Shown here: one piece after another, positions 34,829-42,686 of the stretch
How the letters are laid out: each line of letters starts with the position of its first letter
Numbering within the stretch: the stretch's first letter is position 1
Assembly: GCF_030709675.1 (NCBI RefSeq)
Contig: NZ_JAUZQD010000012.1
Location: 62,001 to 126,000 of the forward strand
Length of the DNA stretch: 64,000 bases
Source of the DNA: Symbioplanes lichenis
GTDB lineage: Bacteria > Actinomycetota > Actinomycetes > Mycobacteriales > Micromonosporaceae
Reading direction: 5' to 3'
Made by a program: the position numbers and the translations under genes
The notes under the pieces: model-generated
What the model saw: only the letters and a program-made list of their open reading frames with translations
What the model was told of the DNA's origin: nothing
Database searches by the model: none

Positions 34829-36175
34829 ATGAACATTTCGGATCGGCTCGTGCCCGGCGACTGGACACCGGGGCGCAGCATGATGCTCAGCGGCGCGAGT
34901 GTCATCACCATGGACCCCGAGGCGGGCGACTTCGTCGGCGACGTGGTCGTCACGGGCGACACCATCACCGCCGCCGGCCCCGGCGCCGGCTCGACGGCAC
35001 CGGACGACGCGCTGGTCGTCGACGCCACCGGCACGGTGATCATCCCGGGGCTGGTCGACGGTCATGTGCACGCGTGGGAGGGCGCGCTGCGGGGCGTTTC
35101 GCCGGACAGCGACATCATGGCGTACCTCAATCTGACCCACACGACACTGGCGCCGCTCATGACGCCGGAGGACGTGGCGATCGGCGAGCGGGTCACCACT
35201 GTGCGCGCCCTCGAGCAGGGCGTCACGACCATCGTCGACAACAGTCACAACGTACGCAGCCTGGAGCACGGACAGGCGGTGCTCGCCACGCTCCGCGAAT
35301 CCGGCCTGCGTGCGGTCCTCGCCGCCGGCGTGGGGATGGGACAGCCGGACTCCCACTTGGCCAAGGCGGTGCTCGCGCTGCGGGACTCGGCGGCCGGCGA
35401 TCCCCGGATCACCGTACGGCTGATGGAGCTGGCGCCGTCGCCGGCCGGCCTGCGCTTCAGCGTGGAGAACGGTGTCGGACTGGTCGCCGAGACGCTCGCG
35501 GGCATGGGCGACCTGGACGCGGCCCTGACCCCGGAACTGCTGCACGACCAGGTCACCCTCGACCACGTGATCGGCTTGAGCGACGCGCACTGGCGGGCGA
35601 TCGCCGAGACGGGCGCCGCGGTGGCACTGGCGCCGCGCTCCGACCCGCACTACGCGCTCGCGGTGGCCAGCCCGGTCCTGGCCGCGAACCGCTTCGGCGT
35701 CCAGGAGGCGATCAGCACCGACAACGAGTTCGAGTACGGCAGCGACATCTTCGGCGAGATGCGGGCGCTGATGAGTGCGCAGCGCGGCCACGCGTTCGCC
35801 GGCGGACCCGGCACCCCTCGCCCGTACGGGGTCCGCGACGCCCTGCGGGCCGCGACCCTCGGTGGCGCCCGGGCCGCCGGGCTGACCGGGCGGATCGGCG
35901 TGCTCGCCGCCGGGGCTCAGGCCGACCTGACCGTGATCTCGCTGAGCCGGCTGCGCCCGATCGCCTCACACCTCGGGGCCGTGGTCAGCTACGCCGAGTC
36001 CCAGGACGTCACCGCGGTCGTCGTCGACGGGGTGCCGCGCAAGTGGGCCGGCGAGGTGCTCGGCGTCGACCGCGCGGAGCTCGCCCGTCTCGCGGAAGCC
36101 AGCCGCGACCGGATCCTCGGGCAGGCCGGGGTCGACATCGAAGCCCTGCGCTTCGCCGGGTCACTGCGGCTCTGA
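34829..36175 (+). CDS. Amidohydrolase-family protein (cytosine deaminase/TrzN-like)
   Basis: The 448-residue product has the metal motif H-x-H at PGLVDGHVHAWEG (His79, His81), a conserved-position His in TLDHVIGLSDAHW, and the strand-8 Asp in ISTDNEFEYGSD, within a TIM-barrel plus small beta domain. I could not find the usual strand-5 metal-ligand His in the segment around MELAPSPAGLRFSVENG, so either the metal site is unusual or the protein is not a standard hydrolase. The substrate is unknown. Its stop is one base from the convergent DUF3027 stop. Confidence 0.8.
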   Translation: MNISDRLVPGDWTPGRSMMLSGASVITMDPEAGDFVGDVVVTGDTITAAGPGAGSTAPDDALVVDATGTVIIPGLVDGHVHAWEGALRGVSPDSDIMAYLNLTHTTLAPLMTPEDVAIGERVTTVRALEQGVTTIVDNSHNVRSLEHGQAVLATLRESGLRAVLAAGVGMGQPDSHLAKAVLALRDSAAGDPRITVRLMELAPSPAGLRFSVENGVGLVAETLAGMGDLDAALTPELLHDQVTLDHVIGLSDAHWRAIAETGAAVALAPRSDPHYALAVASPVLAANRFGVQEAISTDNEFEYGSDIFGEMRALMSAQRGHAFAGGPGTPRPYGVRDALRAATLGGARAAGLTGRIGVLAAGAQADLTVISLSRLRPIASHLGAVVSYAESQDVTAVVVDGVPRKWAGEVLGVDRAELARLAEASRDRILGQAGVDIEALRFAGSLRL

Positions 36176-36176
36176 C

Positions 36177-37001
36177 TCAGCTGTGGCCGTAGTCCTCGGC
36201 CGGCTCGGAGCTTTCGACCGAGCCGTGGGCCCGGCTGACCGCGACGGACTCGACCTCGCTGTCGTCGTAAACGGTGGGCAGCTCCTCGACGGGCTGCTCC
36301 GCCGAGCCGAGCAGGGCCTCCGAGTGGGCGCCGCAGCCGTGGTCGGCGCTGACGGCCTTGGCGTCGTCAGGCGCGTAGAGGTTGCCGCAGACGCCGAACA
36401 TCGTGCGCATCGAGCCGGCCAGCGGCAGATAGAAGCCGCAGGTGCCGCAGCGGGCGTTGCGCGGGGCGGCCTGGGCGATCGGGGCCTCGGGGCCGGCGTC
36501 GCCGTCGTACCACCGCTGGGCGGTCTCGATGCGGCCCTCGCGCGACATCACGCGGGAGCGGCCGAGACCCAGCTCCCAGCTGACCTCCTCGACGGCGGCG
36601 TCGTCGCTGAGGACGTAGCCCGGGGTGAGCCGGTCGTCGTCGGGCGCGGTCGGCATGAGGTCGCCGACGCCGAGGTCGCCCGGCTGCACCCGCTCATTCC
36701 ACGGGACCCAGCTCGGGGCGAGCAGGGCGCCGGGGCCGGGCAGCAGGACGGTCTCGCAGACGGTGACGTGCCGGGAGCGTGGGACCCTCGTCACAGTGAC
36801 GGCCCAGCGCCAGCCCTTGTAGCCGTCCAGGTGGCTCTCGAAGAAGTGGGTCACGACCCGGTCACCCTCGGCCACCACCTCGAGGTGCTCGCCGACGTCC
36901 TCGGCGTCCACCTCGGTGATCGCGCCCCTGGCCACCCCGACCGCATCGGCGCAGACCTGGTCGAGTCGGGCAGCACGGCTTCCGGCGATCCTGGTCGTCA
37001 C
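36177..37001 (-). CDS. DUF3027 protein
   Basis: The 274-residue product has HFFESHLDGYKGWRWAVTVTRVPRSRHVTVCETVLLPG, a Trp-rich family core, and a zinc-ribbon-like CGTCGFYLPLAGSMRTMFGVCGN with Cys pairs. Function is unknown; the family is actinobacterial and usually sits beside the MFS gene that diverges here. GTG 37001 follows a GACAAT hexamer by six bases. Confidence 0.87.
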   Translation of the reverse strand: MTTRIAGSRAARLDQVCADAVGVARGAITEVDAEDVGEHLEVVAEGDRVVTHFFESHLDGYKGWRWAVTVTRVPRSRHVTVCETVLLPGPGALLAPSWVPWNERVQPGDLGVGDLMPTAPDDDRLTPGYVLSDDAAVEEVSWELGLGRSRVMSREGRIETAQRWYDGDAGPEAPIAQAAPRNARCGTCGFYLPLAGSMRTMFGVCGNLYAPDDAKAVSADHGCGAHSEALLGSAEQPVEELPTVYDDSEVESVAVSRAHGSVESSEPAEDYGHS

Positions 37002-37083
37002 GGTTCCATTGTCCCCCACGCCCCGACCGGACCGGCAACGACTCCCCCGAATACGCACCCGCGCGCTGGAGGAGGTGGCACGA

Positions 37084-39033
37084 ATGCGAAAGGATGGGGC
37101 GATGCCGCTGCTCCCCACCCTCGGACGCACCGTCGGCACCAGCCTCAAGGCGCTGCGGATACTGGTGCGCGGCGGCGTGCTGGGCAGCGTGTGGGCGACC
37201 CGCCGCGTGGGCAGCGCCCGGGCCCGCGGCGCGGCCAACGAGACCGGCATGATCCGGCTCTTCGACCTGCACGCCATCTCGTGCGCCGGCGACACCCTGA
37301 TCGCGATCGGGCTGGCCGGCACCATCTTCTTCGACGTGCCGCTGGGCGAGGCCCGGAGCAAGGTCGCGCTCTACCTGCTCATCACGATGGTGCCGTTCGC
37401 CCTGCTGGCCCCCGTGGTGGGGCCGCTGCTCGACCACTTCCGCCACGGCCGCCGCTATGCGCTCGCCGTGACGATGCTCGGTCGCGCTTTCCTGGCGTAC
37501 GTGATCGCCAACAACCTCCTGGGCTGGGGCCTCTATCCGGCGGCCTTCGGGGTGCTCGCGCTGTCCCGGGCTTACGGTGTGGCGCGCTCAGCCGCCGTCC
37601 CGCGACTCCTTCCCGAGGGCGTCGGGCTGTCGCAGGTCGGCGCCCGCGCGAGTGTCTACGGCACCTTCGCCGGGGCGGTGGTGGCCCCGATCGGCCTGCT
37701 CGCCTTCGAGTTCGGTCCGCAGTGGCCGCTGCGCGTCGCCGCCCTGATCTTCCTGGTCGGCGTGGTCATCGCCCTGCGCCTCCCGCCCCGCGCCGACTCC
37801 GACCCGCCGGAGGCCGTGCCGCGCCCCTTCCGCGCGATGCTGCGCCTCCCCCGCGGCGAGGACCGTCCCCTGTCCGGCAGCCTGGTGATCAACACGCTGA
37901 TCGGCAGCGCCAGCTTCCGTTTCCTGTACGGCTTCCTGCTGCTCTACCTGGCCTTCGCCGTCAAGGGCGAGGGGCTCTCGTCGACGTTCTTCGGCTACGA
38001 CATCGGCAGCCAGGGCGCCGTCGCCCTGGTCGGCGCGGCCCTCGCCGGCGGCACCTTCCTCGCCACGGCGGTCGGCACCCGCCTGCGCATCCGCCGCCCG
38101 GCCGCCCTTCAGTCCGGCGGCCTCACCCTGACCGCCGCCCTGGCCATCCTGACGGCGATCTTCTTCTCGCTCCCGATGGTCGCCCTCTTCACCCTGGTCG
38201 CCAGCGTCTTCAGCGGCATCTCCAAGCTCGCCGTCGACGCCACCATCCAGGAACGCGTCCCCGAACGCCTCCGGGCCAGCGCCTTCGCCCACTCCGAAAC
38301 CGTCCTGATGATCGCCTGGGTCCTCGGCGGCGCGGTCGGCATCATCCCCCTCGACGGCCGCCTCGGCATCATCATCGCCGCCACCTTCGCCACCGCCGCC
38401 GCCGCCCGAGGCCTCCTGGTCGCCACCCGCCTCACCGACCAACGCCTCCACGGCCGCCCGGACGGCGCCCCCGCCTCGGCCCCGACCTCCCCGGCTCCCG
38501 CAGGCGCCTCCACCCCCGGCGCGCCCCCGCCGCCCGGCACGGACCCGGTCACGCAGCGCATGCAGCCCCCTCCCGCAGCGGACCCGGCTGCCCAACGCAC
38601 GCAGCCCTTCCCCCCGACGGACCCGGCCGCCCACCGCACGCAACCTCCTCCGGCAGCGGACTCGCCTGACCAACGGACGCAGCCCCACCCCGCCACCCCG
38701 GACGTCGCCACCCCACCCCCGGCCCCCCGCAAACGCCGCCTCTTCTCCCGCACCAAGGCCGGCGGCCCGCCCTCGTCCGAGCCCACCGGAGCCCAGGCGG
38801 AGGCCCCCCGCCCCGCGCCAACCCCGCCGCCCCCGACACCGACGCCCGCCCCGACGCCAACCCCAGCGCCGGCCCCGGTGTCCCACGGCAGCACCCGCAC
38901 CACCAACGAAGGTCCCGCCGAGGAACGCACCGCCCCGCCCGGCTTCCACATCTACCGCCCCACTTCGGCCACCGGCGACATCACCAACAGCCCGGCCCAA
39001 GCACCCGAAGGCCCCGACGAGGCAGCCCCGTGA
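37084..39033 (+). CDS. MFS transporter with long repetitive Pro/Thr-rich tail
   Basis: The 649-residue protein has twelve predicted helices in residues 60-460 and then about 190 residues of low-complexity, Pro/Ala/Thr-rich sequence. Four imperfect units of DPAAQRTQP type fall at about 495-550, followed by a Pro/Thr stretch. The tail is probably cytoplasmic and disordered. GGAGGT sits seven bases before ATG 37084. GTGA overlap joins it to mqnB. Confidence 0.85.
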   Translation: MRKDGAMPLLPTLGRTVGTSLKALRILVRGGVLGSVWATRRVGSARARGAANETGMIRLFDLHAISCAGDTLIAIGLAGTIFFDVPLGEARSKVALYLLITMVPFALLAPVVGPLLDHFRHGRRYALAVTMLGRAFLAYVIANNLLGWGLYPAAFGVLALSRAYGVARSAAVPRLLPEGVGLSQVGARASVYGTFAGAVVAPIGLLAFEFGPQWPLRVAALIFLVGVVIALRLPPRADSDPPEAVPRPFRAMLRLPRGEDRPLSGSLVINTLIGSASFRFLYGFLLLYLAFAVKGEGLSSTFFGYDIGSQGAVALVGAALAGGTFLATAVGTRLRIRRPAALQSGGLTLTAALAILTAIFFSLPMVALFTLVASVFSGISKLAVDATIQERVPERLRASAFAHSETVLMIAWVLGGAVGIIPLDGRLGIIIAATFATAAAARGLLVATRLTDQRLHGRPDGAPASAPTSPAPAGASTPGAPPPPGTDPVTQRMQPPPAADPAAQRTQPFPPTDPAAHRTQPPPAADSPDQRTQPHPATPDVATPPPAPRKRRLFSRTKAGGPPSSEPTGAQAEAPRPAPTPPPPTPTPAPTPTPAPAPVSHGSTRTTNEGPAEERTAPPGFHIYRPTSATGDITNSPAQAPEGPDEAAP

Positions 39034-40067
39034 CCCACCCATCCACCAGCGGCGCCTCGCCCCGCCCTTCTACCGGCAGCGCCTCATCGCGCCCTTCCGC
39101 CGGCAGCACCCCGCCCCAGCCACCCTCCGGCAGCACCCCGCCACTGCCGGCCGCAGGTAGCACCCCACTCCTGCCGGCCGCAGGTAGCACCCCACTCCTG
39201 CCGGCCGCAGGTAGCGCCTCACCCCTGCCACCAGCCGTGCGCCGCCTCCTCATCGTCACCGCCGTCGAACCCGAAGCCGCCGCAGTTCGCGCCGGCCTCC
39301 CCGCCACGTCAAGGGCCAGCGACCCGAGCCCGCATGCCACCCTCACCGCCACGTCAGAGGCAAACGGCCCGGGCACGCACGCCCCTCCCCCCGCAGCGCC
39401 GGAGCGCGAGCCGGAGCGGACCGGCGCCCACACGCAAGCCGGCCCGACCGTCGCCCCGGCGCTGGCCAGCCCGGCCGCGCCGGTGATCGTCCACGTCGAG
39501 CCCGTGGGCGTCGGACCCGCGGCAGCCGCAGCCGGAACCGCGCGACTCCTGGCCCTGGCCGAGGCCCGAGGTCTGCCCTACGACGCGGTCATCTGCGCCG
39601 GCATCGCCGGAGGCTTCGCCGAACGCGCCCCGGTCGGCGCCACCATCCTCGGCGCCCGCAGCATCGCCGCCGACCTCGGCGCCGAAGCCGGCGACCCCAC
39701 GCCCGGCGGGCCGGGGTTCTTGTCGATCGAGGAACTTGGCTTCGGCAGCAGTGTCGTGGCCGCCGATGGTGCGCTTCTTGCTGCTCTCTCCGCTGCCCTC
39801 CCTCACGCTGTCGTCGGCGACGTGCTCACGCTGGCCACCGTCACCGGCACCGCCGCCACGGCCGACGCCCTGCGGGCGCGCTTCCCCGGGGCGGTGGCTG
39901 AGGCGATGGAGGGTCACGGTGTCGCCGTGGCGGCTCAGGGGGCGGGGGTGGCCTTCGTCGAGCTGCGCACGGTCTCGAACCCGGTCGGCCCCCGCGACCG
40001 AGCCGCCTGGCGCCTTCGCGAAGCATTCTCCGCCCTCACCGACGCCGTCGCGAAGGCCTGTGGATAA
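39030..40067 (+). CDS. mqnB: Futalosine hydrolase with repetitive N-terminal extension
   Basis: The product is 345 residues; the family usually runs to 210-240. The nucleosidase core starts at RRLLIVTAVEPEAAAVRAGL (about residue 70), resumes at VIVHVEPVGVGPAAAAAGTARLL, and has ICAGIAGGFAERAPVG and AEAMEGHGVAVAA with the catalytic region. The first 65 residues are Ser/Pro repeats, and a further 55-residue low-complexity insert interrupts the fold after the first strand. It cleaves hypoxanthine (or adenine) from futalosine in menaquinone synthesis. Confidence 0.85.
   Translation: MTHPSTSGASPRPSTGSASSRPSAGSTPPQPPSGSTPPLPAAGSTPLLPAAGSTPLLPAAGSASPLPPAVRRLLIVTAVEPEAAAVRAGLPATSRASDPSPHATLTATSEANGPGTHAPPPAAPEREPERTGAHTQAGPTVAPALASPAAPVIVHVEPVGVGPAAAAAGTARLLALAEARGLPYDAVICAGIAGGFAERAPVGATILGARSIAADLGAEAGDPTPGGPGFLSIEELGFGSSVVAADGALLAALSAALPHAVVGDVLTLATVTGTAATADALRARFPGAVAEAMEGHGVAVAAQGAGVAFVELRTVSNPVGPRDRAAWRLREAFSALTDAVAKACG
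39147..39215 (+). repeat. 27-bp tandem repeat coding for a nine-residue unit
   Basis: Units start with CCGGCCGCAGGTAGC at 39147, 39174 and 39201 (last one partial). The first two are identical over 27 bases. They encode AAGSTPLLP inside the extension of MqnB. The reading frame is preserved. Confidence 0.88.
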
Positions 40068-40160
40068 CTCTGTGGACAAAGCGCCGCACCGCGGTGTGGC
40101 GGATACAACTTGTGGCAAGTCAGACAGCCGTCCATGGGCGTGTCCTGGCCCATCCGTCGT

Positions 40161-40166
40161 TACCGT
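40161..40166 (+). promoter_or_regulatory. -10 hexamer of leaderless mqnD
   Basis: TACCGT lies six bases before the GTG at 40173, so mqnD can be transcribed apart from mqnB despite the 105-bp gap. Confidence 0.5.
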
Positions 40167-40172
40167 GAAGCC

Positions 40173-40994
40173 GTGGCGCTTTCATTGGCTGTTTCGCCCT
40201 GCCCCAACGACACGTTCGTCTTCCATGCTCTCGTGCACGGGCTCATCCCCGCCGCCGAGCCGGTCGACCTGACGTTCGCGGACGTCGACGTGACCAACAC
40301 CGCGGCCGAGCGGGGCGAGTTCGATCTCGTCAAGGTGAGCTACGCGGCGTTGCCTTGGCTGCTCGACGACTACGAGCTGCTGCCGTGCGGCGGGGCGCTC
40401 GGGCGCGGCTGCGGCCCGCTGGTCGTGACCCGCGAGGGCCACGACGGCGACCTGACCGGGTCGACCGTCGCCGTGCCGGGCGATCGCACCACGGCCTACC
40501 TGCTGTTCCGCCTCTGGTCGGCCGACAACGCGCCCGCCAAGATCGAGGTCGTGCCGTTCGACCAGATCATGCCGGGCGTCGCCGAGGGGCGGTTCGACGC
40601 CGGGCTGGTGATCCACGAGGCGCGCTTCACCTATCAGCGCTACGGGCTGACGTCCCTGGTGGACCTGGGTGAGTGGTGGGAGCGCGACACCGGCCTGCCC
40701 ATCCCGCTGGGCGCGATCCTGGCCCGCAAAGGCGCCGTCGACCCCGCCGAGGCCGCCGAGTGGATCCGCACCTCGGTGAGCATGGCGTGGGCCGATCCCG
40801 ATGCGAGCCACGAGTTCGTGCTGGCCAACGCGCAGGAGATGGAGCCGGACGTCGTCCAGCAGCACATCAAGCTCTACGTCAACGAGTTCACCCTCGAGCT
40901 CGGCGACGAGGGTCTCGCCGCGGCGGACGCCCTCCTGAGCCGCGCCGCGGCCGCCGGCCTCACCCCGCCGGTCCCGAGCCTGCTGGCCAAGTAG
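40173..40994 (+). CDS. mqnD: 1,4-dihydroxy-6-naphthoate synthase
   Basis: The 273-residue product has the MqnD pattern SLAVSPCPNDTFVFHALVHG at the N-terminus, VKVSYAALPWLLDDYELLPCGGALGRGCGPLVV, and PGDRTTAYLLFRLW, plus GLVIHEARFTY. It forms 1,4-dihydroxy-6-naphthoate from cyclic dehypoxanthinyl futalosine. Together with MqnB it shows that menaquinone is made by the futalosine route. The GTG start gives the expected first strand. Confidence 0.93.
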   Translation: MALSLAVSPCPNDTFVFHALVHGLIPAAEPVDLTFADVDVTNTAAERGEFDLVKVSYAALPWLLDDYELLPCGGALGRGCGPLVVTREGHDGDLTGSTVAVPGDRTTAYLLFRLWSADNAPAKIEVVPFDQIMPGVAEGRFDAGLVIHEARFTYQRYGLTSLVDLGEWWERDTGLPIPLGAILARKGAVDPAEAAEWIRTSVSMAWADPDASHEFVLANAQEMEPDVVQQHIKLYVNEFTLELGDEGLAAADALLSRAAAAGLTPPVPSLLAK

Positions 40995-41019
40995 CCACGC
41001 CACAAACAGCCCGCCCGAG

Positions 41020-41220
41020 AAGCGAAACGCCAAGGAAGCCCCGAGAGCGAAGCGCCAAGAAAGCGCCAAGGAACCGGAGCGCCAAGGAAGCGGAGCCGCA
41101 AAAGCGACAACGCAGCCACCTGGCGAGCGCCCCGCAGAGACGCAGCCCGCCAAGCGCCACAACGGAGCCGCCAGGAGGAAGCGAGCAGCGCCGGAAGCCA
41201 GCAAGCGCCGGAAGCGAGCA
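41020..41220. repeat. Low-complexity region with GCGCCAAG-type repeats
   Basis: About 200 bp between mqnD and the cold-shock gene is built of imperfect GCGCCAAG, AAGCG and CGGAAGC words. I see no convincing gene in it. It ends at the terminator hairpin. Confidence 0.65.
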
Positions 41221-41225
41221 AAAGA

Positions 41226-41253
41226 AACGGCCGCCGGACTCCCGGCGGCCGTT
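41226..41253. terminator. Bidirectional terminator between mqnD and the cold-shock gene
   Basis: AACGGCCGCCGG (41226-41237) pairs perfectly with CCGGCGGCCGTT (41242-41253) over a four-base loop, between convergent genes. Confidence 0.85.
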
Positions 41254-41267
41254 CCTCGAAAGAAATC

Positions 41268-41654
41268 TCAGATTTCGAGCTCGCGCGCGACCGCGTGCAC
41301 CAGCTGCGCGATCTTCTGCGCTGTCCGCTTGTCCGGATAGCGCCCGCGGCCCAGGTCCGGCTGCACCTTCGCCTCGAGCACCTTGATCATGTCTTCCACC
41401 ATGCCGTGCAGCTCGTCGGCCGGCCGGCGCCGCAGCTCGGCCACCGACGGCGGGGCGTCGAGCACCTTCAGGCCGAGGGCCTGAGCGCCCTTGCGGCTGT
41501 CGACCACGCCGAACTCGACGCGCTGACCGGCCCGGAGCTCGGCGACCCCGGACGGCAGGGCACCCTTGGGCAGGAACACGTCCCCGCCTTCGTCGCTGGT
41601 GACGAACCCGAACCCCTTCGCCGCGTCGTACCACTTCACTCGACCCGTGGGCAC
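41268..41654 (-). CDS. Cold-shock-domain protein with C-terminal extension
   Basis: The 128-residue product has a cold-shock domain: PTGRVKWYDAAKGFGFVTSDEGGDVFLPKGAL, with RNP1 KGFGFV and RNP2-like VFLPK, then VEFGVVDSRKGAQAL. A helical extension of about 60 residues follows, rich in Arg and Glu, longer than a plain CspA (about 67). It binds single-stranded nucleic acid. GTG 41654 was chosen because GAGGT lies five bases upstream. Confidence 0.88.
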   Translation of the reverse strand: MPTGRVKWYDAAKGFGFVTSDEGGDVFLPKGALPSGVAELRAGQRVEFGVVDSRKGAQALGLKVLDAPPSVAELRRRPADELHGMVEDMIKVLEAKVQPDLGRGRYPDKRTAQKIAQLVHAVARELEI

Positions 41655-41716
41655 CGCTGACCTCAACTTCACTCAATGGACTCGATTGCTCACGGCAAGG
41701 TTATCCAGCGGGCGGG

Positions 41717-42364
41717 TCAGGACCCAACCGTAATCTCGGCCAGCAGACCCGGGAAACCGGTCAAGTCGGGCAAAACGGCAAATGCTCCGGCCGAGGACAG
41801 CTCGGACGGGGAACACGGCCCCGTCGCCACGCCGATCCCGGGCACCCCGGCCGTGCGCGCCGCGATCATGTCGCCGGTGTGATCGCCCACGTACCACCGG
41901 ACGCCGTGCTCCGTGATCGCTGCCGCCTTGCCCTCGGCGAAGAGGTCCCCGGCGAGCTCGTCATAGGGCAACCCGAGGTGCTCCAGATGCAGGGCGGCCA
42001 GCCGCCCGAGCTTGGAGGTCACCACCACGACCCGCAACCCCGCCGCCCGTACGGCGGAAAGCGCCGCAACCGCCCCCGGAGTCGGCACCGTCGGGGCGAC
42101 CGCGAAGTCCGGGTAGAGCCCCCGGTAGAGGTCGACTGCCTCCTCGACCCGCGACTCGGGGAACCATTGCCGGATCTCCTCCCGGAGCGGCGGCCCGAGC
42201 CGGCTCACCGCGAGATCGGCGTCGACGAACACGCCCGTCCGCGCGCTGAGCTCCCGATAGGCCGCCCGGATCCCCGGCCGCGAGTCGATCAGCGTCATGT
42301 CGAGATCGAATCCGACGGCCGGAGCCAGGGAAATGCCGGAAATGTCCGAAGAGTCCGACCTCAC
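41717..42364 (-). CDS. HAD-family phosphatase (phosphoglycolate-phosphatase-like)
   Basis: The 215-residue product has the catalytic motif VGFDLDMTLIDSRPG, VVVVTSKLGRLAALHLEHLGLP for motif II, and WYVGDHTGDMIAARTAGVPGIGVATG for motifs III/IV. The second Asp of DxD is present. The substrate is unknown. Its GTG overlaps the stop of the preceding small gene by four bases. Confidence 0.87.
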   Translation of the reverse strand: MRSDSSDISGISLAPAVGFDLDMTLIDSRPGIRAAYRELSARTGVFVDADLAVSRLGPPLREEIRQWFPESRVEEAVDLYRGLYPDFAVAPTVPTPGAVAALSAVRAAGLRVVVVTSKLGRLAALHLEHLGLPYDELAGDLFAEGKAAAITEHGVRWYVGDHTGDMIAARTAGVPGIGVATGPCSPSELSSAGAFAVLPDLTGFPGLLAEITVGS

Positions 42365-42570
42365 GGAGTCGTGGTCGGCATGTACGTCAGCTTCTCGACC
42401 GGCAGCGGGAAGGTCTGGTCGTCCCCGAACGGCGACGGCGCCGCGGCCCGGTCGGACAGGAGCTCCGACACCTCGAGGTGCCCCTCCTTGATCGAGGACT
42501 CCCGGCCCGGACCCTGCGTCGCCCGGCCCGCGGGCACCGCCGTACCCGGCATGTTCTTTCCAGCAGCCAC
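42361..42570 (-). CDS. Small hypothetical protein coupled to the HAD phosphatase
   Basis: The 69-residue product (MPGTAVPAGRATQ near the start; LEVSELLSDRAAAPSPFGDD; C-terminal LTYMPTTTP) belongs to no family I can name. Support is a GGGGAG ribosome site seven bases before GTG 42570, the four-base GTGA overlap with the HAD gene, and a coding-like codon pattern. Confidence 0.65.
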   Translation of the reverse strand: MAAGKNMPGTAVPAGRATQGPGRESSIKEGHLEVSELLSDRAAAPSPFGDDQTFPLPVEKLTYMPTTTP

Positions 42571-42686
42571 GAGAACTCCCCTTGGTCGTCGAGGCGACGC
42601 CGGCGGTGTGAGAACGACGACGTCGCGGGACCCGGCCACGCCCCGGACCCATGACCATGGTCCCACGGCGGCTAGCTTTGAATGCG

